In this document: in pieces, positions 1 to 4,863 of the stretch | Layout of the letters: each line of letters opens with the position of its first letter | Position numbering within the stretch: position 1 is the stretch's first letter | Origin: Anaerolineae bacterium | Lineage (GTDB): Bacteria; Chloroflexota; Anaerolineae; Aggregatilineales; Aggregatilineaceae | Assembly (NCBI GenBank): GCA_020848665.1 | Contig: JADLHR010000451.1 | Location: 1-6,502, forward strand | DNA length: 6,502 bases | Direction: 5' to 3' | Notes under the pieces: generated by a model | The model's database searches: none | Told to the model about the DNA's origin: nothing | The model's input: the letters and a program-made list of their open reading frames with translations, nothing else | Position numbers and translations under genes: made by a program

Positions 1-223
1 GCTGGCGCAGGACGCGCTGCACCTGATCGAGGGCTGCCGCGTGCAGCGCGCTGTTCTCACCCCGGATGGATGTGTTGTCGCCATCGCTGGTCAGATTCTT
101 ACCGCGCGCGGCGTCGAACGGGCGCGAACCTGTGACTGCGCGCGCGAGGCGCTGGTCGCGGCGGGTGCGGACCCGCTGGGCGCGCTGCGCGCCGCGATGG
201 GCAACGACGGGGCGCTGGCCTAG
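1..223 (+). CDS. 3' end of an unidentified gene (N-terminus outside window)
   Basis: An open frame enters from the left edge (codons counted from base 2) and ends at a TAG at 221-223, giving about 73 C-terminal residues. It reads LAQDALHLIEGCRVQRA at the window edge and ends in ALRAAMGNDGALA. The codons have strongly G/C third positions like the other genes here, and the frame is open right to the edge, so I take it as the true end of a longer gene rather than a short ORF starting at the internal GTG at 41. The segment is rich in Ala, Arg and Cys (four Cys) and shows no transmembrane stretch. I recognise no family motif and assign no function. The gene converges on sucB, with 111 bp between the two stop codons. 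Confidence 0.6.
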   Translation, partial: LAQDALHLIEGCRVQRAVLTPDGCVVAIAGQILTARGVERARTCDCAREALVAAGADPLGALRAAMGNDGALA

Positions 224-288
224 CCGCGCGGCGCCGGTCAAGCACGCAAGCGCATCCGCCGTGAGTATGTCGCCGCGCTTATTCCTTG

Positions 289-344
289 ATCAGCCTACAA
301 TCAGCCTTCAATCCAGCCTACAATCAGCCTTCAATCAGCCTTCA
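289..344. repeat. 11-bp tandem repeat, five units, overlapping the sucB stop codon
   Basis: Five head-to-tail units are visible on the plus strand. ATCAGCCTACA lies at 289-299, ATCAGCCTTCA at 300-310, the 12-bp variant ATCCAGCCTACA at 311-322, and ATCAGCCTTCA at 323-333 and again at 334-344. Units 1+2 and 3+4 also match as a pair (a TACA unit followed by a TTCA unit), which suggests a later duplication of a two-unit block. On the coding (minus) strand the rightmost unit holds the last codons of sucB, GAA GGC TGA, and the other four lie just downstream. The array therefore looks like a repeated copy of the gene's own 3' end. The unit is not self-complementary and does not form a terminator hairpin. 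Confidence 0.9.
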
Positions 345-1624
345 ATCAACAGCGTCTCAGGGTCTTCCGCCAGCTCCTTGACGCGCACCAGAAACTGCAC
401 CGCTTCGCGCCCGTCCACAATGCGGTGGTCGTAGCTCAGCGCGACGTACATCATCGGGCGAATCTCGACCTGTCCGTTGAGCGCGATCGGGCGCTCTTCG
501 ATCTTGTGCAGGCCGAGGATGCCGACCTGGGGGAGATTGAGGATTGGCGTGCTGAGCAGCGAGCCGAACACCCCGCCGTTGGTGATCGTGAACGTTCCGC
601 CGCGCAGGTCTTCGAGCGAAAGCGTGCCGCTCTGCGACTGCTCAACGTACTCGCGCACCTTCTGCTCGATCGCGGCGAAGGTCATCCGGTCGGCGTCGCG
701 CAGCACCGGGACGACCAGCCCTTCTTCGGCGCCGACCGCGATCCCGATGTCATAGAACTGCTTGAGCACCATCTCGTCACCGTCGATCTCGGCGTTAAGG
801 CGCGGAAAAGCTTTCAGCGCGCCGACGGTCGCCTTGACGAAGAACGAGGTCAGCCCCAGGCTGACACCGTGACGCTCCTTGAAGGCATCCTTGCGGCGCG
901 CGCGCAGGGCCATGATCGCGCTCATGTCGATCTCGTTAAAGGTCGTCAGCATGGCGGCGGTGCGCTGCGCCTCGACCAGCCGCTCCGCGATCGTGCGGCG
1001 ACGGCGCGACATGCGGACGCGCTCCTCGCGCCGCGCCCCGTCGGTCAGAGCAGGGAGGGGCGGAGCAGCCGCCTGGCGGGCCGGAGGTTTCGGCGCGGCG
1101 GATTTCTCCGCGACAGGTTTTTCGGCCGCGGGTGTTCCGGCGCGCGGCTGTTCGGCGGCAGCGAGATGCCGCTCGACATCTTCTTTGGTAACGCGACCAT
1201 GCGCGCCGCTGCCACGCACCTGCGCCAGATCGACGCCTTTGTCCTCGGCCAGCCTGCGCGCAACAGGGGAGATGCGCTCCGGCTCGCCGCTGTCGGCGAC
1301 TGGCTGCGCCGCGTTTGATGGCTCCGGCGCCTTTTCCTGGGGCCGACTCTTGTCATCGGATGGCGTGGATGGCGCGGGCGCGGCAGCCGATTCACTGATC
1401 AGGCCGACGACTTCGCCCACCTTGACATCGGCGCCCTGTTCCACCCGGATCTCGGCCAGCACACCGTCTTTGGTGGCGCCCACTTCGAGATCGACTTTAT
1501 CGGTTTCCAGCGTCAGCACCGGCTCACCGGCCTTAACCGGGTCGCCAACAGCCTTCAGCCACTCCGCGAGGGTCGCCTCGACGATCGATTCCCCCAGGTC
1601 CGGCACTTTAATCTCGGTCGGCAT
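335..1624 (-). CDS. sucB: 2-oxoglutarate dehydrogenase E2, dihydrolipoyllysine-residue succinyltransferase
   Basis: This is the E2 core of the 2-oxoglutarate dehydrogenase complex. In the cytoplasm it moves the succinyl group from its lipoyl arm to CoA, giving succinyl-CoA. The 429-residue protein is full length for the family. Residues 1-77 are one lipoyl domain with the modified lysine at K43 in ETDKVDLEV. An Ala/Pro/Glu linker follows, then a peripheral-subunit-binding domain at about 117-154 (ISPVARRLAED through GRVTKEDVERHL), a second Ala/Pro linker, and the acyltransferase domain from about 200 to the end. The active-site HxxxDG motif is present as H400-RIV-D404-G405 in ALSYDHRIVDGREAVQFL. 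The segments LTTFNEIDMS and FTITNGGVFGSLLSTPILN are typical of succinyltransferases rather than pyruvate or branched-chain E2. The ATG start has a good ribosome binding site and precedes the lipoyl domain directly. It is the second gene after sucA, 69 bp downstream. Its stop codon lies within an 11-bp tandem repeat. Confidence 0.95.
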   Translation of the reverse strand: MPTEIKVPDLGESIVEATLAEWLKAVGDPVKAGEPVLTLETDKVDLEVGATKDGVLAEIRVEQGADVKVGEVVGLISESAAAPAPSTPSDDKSRPQEKAPEPSNAAQPVADSGEPERISPVARRLAEDKGVDLAQVRGSGAHGRVTKEDVERHLAAAEQPRAGTPAAEKPVAEKSAAPKPPARQAAAPPLPALTDGARREERVRMSRRRRTIAERLVEAQRTAAMLTTFNEIDMSAIMALRARRKDAFKERHGVSLGLTSFFVKATVGALKAFPRLNAEIDGDEMVLKQFYDIGIAVGAEEGLVVPVLRDADRMTFAAIEQKVREYVEQSQSGTLSLEDLRGGTFTITNGGVFGSLLSTPILNLPQVGILGLHKIEERPIALNGQVEIRPMMYVALSYDHRIVDGREAVQFLVRVKELAEDPETLLIEG

Positions 1625-1631
1625 GATGCAA

Positions 1632-1637
1632 CTCCCT
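1632..1637 (-). promoter_or_regulatory. ribosome binding site of sucB
   Basis: The minus strand reads AGGGAG, 7 nt before the ATG at 1624. It lies downstream of the tandem repeat in the sucA-sucB gap, so the repeat separates the sucA stop from the sucB initiation site but does not cover it. Confidence 0.7.
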
Positions 1638-1655
1638 CGCAGTCAGGTTGCCAGT

Positions 1656-1697
1656 CGATCATGGCTTGACGATCATGGCTTAACGATCATGGCTTAG
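1656..1697. repeat. 14-bp tandem repeat, three units, overlapping the sucA stop codon
   Basis: Three adjacent 14-bp units occupy 1656-1669, 1670-1683 and 1684-1697 on the plus strand. Each is CGATCATGGCTT followed by GA, AA or AG, so 12 of the 14 positions are invariant. On the coding strand the first unit contains the TAA stop of sucA (1696-1694). The other two extend into the 69-bp gap before sucB. Each unit carries one GATC and, on the coding strand, one ATG within CCATGATCG. The unit resembles the sucB 3' repeat in placement but not in sequence. Confidence 0.9.
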
Positions 1698-4498
1698 CTG
1701 ATGATAAAATCGTCCGCGATCTCGTCCGGCCCGGTGTCGAACGCCTGGCGAAGCAAGAGCGCCTGGTTGGCTGCGTGCCACGCCGCCGAGCCTTCTGCCG
1801 GGCTGGAGCTGGCCGCGCGCCCGACATAGCGCAAAGGCCAGCGGTCAGCGCTCAGTGTGCGCAGATGCGGCGCGACGAAATCCCACGCGCCCATGTTCTG
1901 CGGCTCCTCCTGTACCCAGACGATCTCCTCCAACACGGGCAGGCTGTCGAGCACCGGCGCGAGATCGTCCGCCGGAAACGGCGCGAGCTGCTCGACGCGC
2001 ACGATCGCGACTTCCGGATGCTGCGCGCGCGGCTCGCTGCCGATCAAGTCAATATAGACCTTGCCGCTGCACAGGAACAACCGGCGGATTGCGCCGGGGT
2101 CGTCCTCGATACGCGGACCGGGAAGAATCGGGCGCCAGCGGCCCTCGGCCAGATCGCGCATGGTCGAGGTGACCAGCGGGTGGCGCAGCAGGCTCTTGGG
2201 CGTCATCACGACCAGCGGCAGCGGATCGGTTTCGAGCAGCAGCGCCTGGCGGCGCAGCAGGTGGAAAAACTGAGCGGGCGAGGTCGGGTTGGCGATGCGC
2301 AGATTGTTTTCGGCCGAGAGCGTCAGAAAACGCTCCAGCCGCGCGCTGGAATGGTCCGGTCCGGCGCCTTCGTAGCCATGCGGCAGCAGCAGCACCAGCG
2401 ACGGCGTCTGGCCCCACTTGGCGCGCGCCGAGGTGATGAACTCATCGACCATGACCTGCGCGGTGTTGATGAAGTCACCGTACTGCGCCTCCCAGAGCAC
2501 CAGACGGCCTGGTTCCTGGATGTTATAACCGTACTCGTAGCCAAGCACTGCGTTCTCGCTGAGCGGACTGTTGTGAATCTCAAACGCCGCTTGCGCCTGG
2601 GGGATAGCTTGCAGCGGCGTGAAAGTCGCGCCGGTATTCACATCGTGAAAGACCGCGTGGCGCTGGTTGAAGGTGCCGCGCTCGGTGTCTTCTCCGGTGA
2701 AGCGGATCGCGATGCCATCGGCCAGGATCGTGCCCATCGCCAATTCTTCGGCGGTTGCCCAATCGACGACCGGCTCGTCGTCAGCATTCAGCGCTTCGCG
2801 CCGCCGGCCCATCATGCGCGCCAGTTTGGGGTGCAGCGCGAATCCATCCGGCAGGGTCAGCAGCGACTCGTTCAGCGCGTGCAGGCGGTCGAGTGCGAAG
2901 GTGGTGTTGACGCGCCGCGCTGTGCCGGGCGGGGCCACCTTCGGGTAAGGCTCCTGCAGGGCTGCCTCTGGGTCGAGCGCGTCGTAGACTTCCTGCAACG
3001 CCGCCATGCCCTGGCGGACGCGCTCGGCGGCGCCCTCCGCGTCGATGATGCCGCGCCCAGCCAGGGTATCCGCCCACAACTCGCGGACGGTCGGGTGGCG
3101 GCGGATCGTCTCGTACATCAGCGGCTGGGTATAGCTTGGCTCGTCACCTTCGTTGTGCCCATAGCGACGGTAGCCGATCAGGTCGATCACAAAGTCCTTG
3201 CGGAAGCGCGCACGGTAGGCCGCCGCCAGGCGAATGACCTCGATGCACGCTTCCGGGTCATCGGCGTTGACGTGTACAATCGGCATCTTGAAGCCTTTGG
3301 CGAGCGAGCTGGCGTGGTAGGTGCTGCGCGAATCCTCTGGCAGGGTGGTGTAGCCGAGCTGGTTGTTGGAGATGATGTGAATCGCGCCGCCCGTCCAGTA
3401 GCCGGGCAGACGCGACAGGTTCAGCGTTTCTGCGACTACTCCCTGGCCGGGGAAGGCGGCGTCGCCATGAATCAGCAGCGGCAGCGTCAGGCCAGGATCG
3501 AAGTGTGGCGCGCCCGGCTGGCTGGTATCGGTGCCGTCGGCACGCGCCATGCCGAGCACGACCGGATTTACCGCTTCAAGGTGGCTGGGGTTGGGCGCCA
3601 TCGTCACGGCGAGGTCGCACTCCGCGCCGCTTTGCGGGCTGCGCTGGCCGCCCAGGTGATATTTTACATCGCCGGTCCAGCCCAGGTCCTCGCGGAAGTG
3701 CCGCCCTTGCACCGGGTCCTTGAACTCGGCCAGAATCTGCGCGTAGGGCTTGTTGAGGATGTGCACCAGCACGTTCAGCCGCCCGCGATGCGCCATGCCG
3801 ATCGAGATGCGATGCGTGCCCGCTTCTGCCGCGACGCACAATAGCTCGTCGATCATCGGGACCATCATATCCAGCCCTTCGATCGAGAAGCGGTGCTTGC
3901 CGGGAAAGATATGGTGCACGAACTGCTCGAAGACCTCGATCTGTGTCAGACGATCGAGCATCGTTACCGGGTTGATCGGCTGACGCTCAACCGAGTAGCG
4001 CCGCGACTCAATCGCCTCGCGCAGCCAGTCGCGCTCCTCCCAGATGCGGATGTCGTTGGTGTCGTACCCGATCGTCGCGGAGTAGATGCGCCGCAGGGCG
4101 AGAATCGCCTCGCTGGCATTAGCCGCACTCGAAACTGCCGGGCCGCTGACCAGGCTCGCCGGGAGCGTACGCAAGGCGTCCTCGGTCAGCCCGTGGGCGT
4201 CAAGGCTCAGCATCGGGTCGCCGAGTGGTTCGCCGCCGAGCGGGTCAAGCTGCGCGGCCAGGTGACCGTAGGTGCGGATCGCGTTCGCCAGATTCGCCAC
4301 GCCAACCGCCTGATCCAGTGCGACGCCTTCCGGCGCGAGCGCACCGTCACGCCGGGCGGCTCCGTCGACCGGGGGTGCCCAGCGTTCGAAAGCGCGTCGT
4401 GTGGCTGTGTCTACCGACGCCGGATCGTGGCGATAGCGCTCGTAGAGATCAAGAATGTATGCCGCGTTCGGGCCGGGAAACTCATGCCAGAAGCTCAT
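1694..4498 (-). CDS. sucA: 2-oxoglutarate dehydrogenase E1 (thiamine-diphosphate dependent)
   Basis: This is the E1 subunit that decarboxylates 2-oxoglutarate with thiamine diphosphate and succinylates the lipoyl arm of SucB. Its 934 residues match the usual E1o length of about 930. The N-terminal region (about 1-90) has the family's GHLAAQLDPLG at 78-88. The first transketolase-like domain carries GMAHRGRLNVLV at 234-245, GDVKYHLG at 276-283, and the cofactor/metal region GDAAF at 345-349 with NNQ at 378-380. HVNADDPEA (409-417) and YRRYGHNEGDEPSYTQPLMY (443-462) follow. The second domain has RGTFNQRHAVFHD at 607-619, EAQYGDF at 670-676 and HGYEGAGPDHSSARLERFL at 706-724. The C-terminal domain has RVEQLAPFP (834-842), EEPQNMGAW (864-872) and YVGRAASSSPAEG (891-903). 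Pyruvate E1 lacks this arrangement. No decarboxylase or E2 fusion of the mycobacterial type is present. The ATG start has an adjacent GGGG site. It is the first gene of the operon with sucB, and a 14-bp tandem repeat begins at its stop. Confidence 0.97.
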   Translation of the reverse strand: MSFWHEFPGPNAAYILDLYERYRHDPASVDTATRRAFERWAPPVDGAARRDGALAPEGVALDQAVGVANLANAIRTYGHLAAQLDPLGGEPLGDPMLSLDAHGLTEDALRTLPASLVSGPAVSSAANASEAILALRRIYSATIGYDTNDIRIWEERDWLREAIESRRYSVERQPINPVTMLDRLTQIEVFEQFVHHIFPGKHRFSIEGLDMMVPMIDELLCVAAEAGTHRISIGMAHRGRLNVLVHILNKPYAQILAEFKDPVQGRHFREDLGWTGDVKYHLGGQRSPQSGAECDLAVTMAPNPSHLEAVNPVVLGMARADGTDTSQPGAPHFDPGLTLPLLIHGDAAFPGQGVVAETLNLSRLPGYWTGGAIHIISNNQLGYTTLPEDSRSTYHASSLAKGFKMPIVHVNADDPEACIEVIRLAAAYRARFRKDFVIDLIGYRRYGHNEGDEPSYTQPLMYETIRRHPTVRELWADTLAGRGIIDAEGAAERVRQGMAALQEVYDALDPEAALQEPYPKVAPPGTARRVNTTFALDRLHALNESLLTLPDGFALHPKLARMMGRRREALNADDEPVVDWATAEELAMGTILADGIAIRFTGEDTERGTFNQRHAVFHDVNTGATFTPLQAIPQAQAAFEIHNSPLSENAVLGYEYGYNIQEPGRLVLWEAQYGDFINTAQVMVDEFITSARAKWGQTPSLVLLLPHGYEGAGPDHSSARLERFLTLSAENNLRIANPTSPAQFFHLLRRQALLLETDPLPLVVMTPKSLLRHPLVTSTMRDLAEGRWRPILPGPRIEDDPGAIRRLFLCSGKVYIDLIGSEPRAQHPEVAIVRVEQLAPFPADDLAPVLDSLPVLEEIVWVQEEPQNMGAWDFVAPHLRTLSADRWPLRYVGRAASSSPAEGSAAWHAANQALLLRQAFDTGPDEIADDFIIS

Positions 4499-4503
4499 GC
4501 CTA

Positions 4504-4508
4504 CCCCT
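4504..4508 (-). promoter_or_regulatory. ribosome binding site of sucA
   Basis: The minus strand reads AGGGG, 5 nt before the ATG at 4498. This supports that ATG as the start of the E1 protein, whose family-typical N-terminus begins immediately after it. Confidence 0.6.
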
Positions 4509-4557
4509 AAATGTTCGTTGCCAGCTCGCAGCGCAAAGCGCCGGGTAAGTTACCGAG

Positions 4558-4588
4558 ATTATAGACAAACTGGGGGGCAGGCAGGCAA
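4558..4588 (-). promoter_or_regulatory. likely promoter of the sucAB operon
   Basis: On the minus strand a perfect TATAAT -10 box lies at 4563-4558. TTGCCT at 4588-4583 is a possible -35 box, with a spacer of 19 bp that is longer than ideal. Transcription would start near 4551, about 50 nt upstream of the sucA ATG. The -10 match is strong and the -35 match weak. It could be activator dependent, but the sequence does not show which regulator. Confidence 0.5.
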
Positions 4589-4646
4589 GCCGTACCGGGT
4601 TCTGGCTGCCACTCACATAATCGGCGCCGTTTTTTGCTGGCGATGG

Positions 4647-4660
4647 CGCATTGCATTGCG
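4647..4660. promoter_or_regulatory. near-palindrome, possible operator between the divergent promoters
   Basis: CGCATTGCATTGCG is symmetric around a central TGCA at 12 of 14 positions; only the T/T pair at 4651 and 4656 breaks the symmetry. It lies about 35 bp upstream of the putative araB -35 box and about 60 bp upstream of the putative sucA -35 box, a suitable place for a dimeric regulator. It does not match an operator I can name. A chance palindrome remains possible. Confidence 0.25.
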
Positions 4661-4695
4661 TCAGGAAGCAAAAGAGCTGATCGCGTCGCGCCTGC

Positions 4696-4725
4696 TTGTT
4701 GGCTGATTTGGCGGTGTGATATGAT
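4696..4725 (+). promoter_or_regulatory. likely promoter of araB
   Basis: TTGTTG at 4696-4701 and TATGAT at 4720-4725 form a sigma-70-like pair with an 18-bp spacer. A TG at 4717-4718, one base before the -10 hexamer, makes it an extended -10 promoter. Transcription would begin near 4732 and leave a leader of about 130 nt before the araB ATG. Such a long leader leaves room for regulation downstream of the start site. Confidence 0.5.
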
Positions 4726-4767
4726 GTGAGCGCCATCAGAATTAATCACAGTTCATCAAGCGGCAGA

Positions 4768-4799
4768 GCGCTCAGCCCACTGATTTAGCGGGGCTGCGC
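4768..4799 (+). promoter_or_regulatory. possible hairpin in the araB leader
   Basis: CAGCCC at 4773-4778 can pair with GGGCTG at 4791-4796 across a 12-nt loop. GCG at 4768-4770 can extend the stem with CGC at 4797-4799, leaving a 2-nt bulge. No T-tract follows, so it is not an intrinsic terminator as drawn. In GC-rich DNA a stem of this size can arise by chance. Confidence 0.2.
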
Positions 4800-4844
4800 C
4801 GGGCCAGCGTGTTCGCCTGAGGCAGTTTTCTGTTAGCGCATTCC

Positions 4845-4852
4845 GAGGGGAG
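4845..4852 (+). promoter_or_regulatory. ribosome binding site of araB
   Basis: GAGGGGAG is a strong Shine-Dalgarno match, 11 nt before the ATG at 4864. The spacing is a little long. No other in-frame start lies closer to the conserved DFGTESGR motif, so the ATG at 4864 is the best choice. Confidence 0.6.
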
Positions 4853-4863
4853 CATTCCGCATC

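Larger units (their letters stand above)
4499..4863. other. divergent intergenic control region between sucA and araB
   Basis: This 365-bp gap separates the start codons of sucA (leftward) and araB (rightward). I find no credible protein gene in it; the small minus-strand reading frames that span it have no family signal. It holds a likely promoter on each strand, a near-palindrome at 4647-4660, a possible leader hairpin at 4768-4799 and a ribosome binding site for each gene. It is less GC-rich than the flanking coding sequence, as expected for promoter DNA. Confidence 0.75.

Noticed and set aside
223..232. GCCGCGCGGC palindrome at the end of the left gene
   Set aside because: It has no loop space and no T-tract after it. 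I see no credible intrinsic terminator in the convergent gap on either strand.
289..344. CRISPR array or attachment site as an explanation of the 11-bp repeat
   Set aside because: The units are contiguous with no spacers, far shorter than CRISPR repeats, and no cas, integrase or tRNA gene is nearby.
425..1318. 297-codon open frame on the plus strand, antisense to sucB
   Set aside because: It is also codon-aligned with the sense gene and has no recognisable domain. The sense protein has lipoyl, subunit-binding and catalytic domains.
1775..3844. 689-codon open frame on the plus strand, antisense to sucA
   Set aside because: Its codons are the exact reverse complements of sucA codons. It stays open because GC-rich coding sequence avoids TTA, CTA and TCA. 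The product has no family motif, while the sense strand encodes a full E1 protein.
4622..4635. CGGCGCCG followed by six T residues, resembling an intrinsic terminator
   Set aside because: The palindrome has no loop, so a folded stem would be only about two base pairs. No gene ends just upstream on the plus strand.
4482..4749. Two overlapping minus-strand frames of 80-84 codons in the sucA-araB gap
   Set aside because: They overlap both predicted promoters and the sucA start, and have no family signal. Their composition is that of intergenic DNA.
4715..4750. TGTGA and TCACA half-sites resembling a CRP operator upstream of araB
   Set aside because: The half-sites (TGTGA at 4715-4719 or 4725-4729, TCACA at 4746-4750) are separated by at least 16 bp rather than the 6 bp of a CRP site, and the first overlaps the -10 box.
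4838..4859. GCATTCCG occurring twice, on either side of the araB ribosome binding site
   Set aside because: An 8-bp direct repeat is weak evidence, and there is no third copy or symmetry to suggest a binding site.
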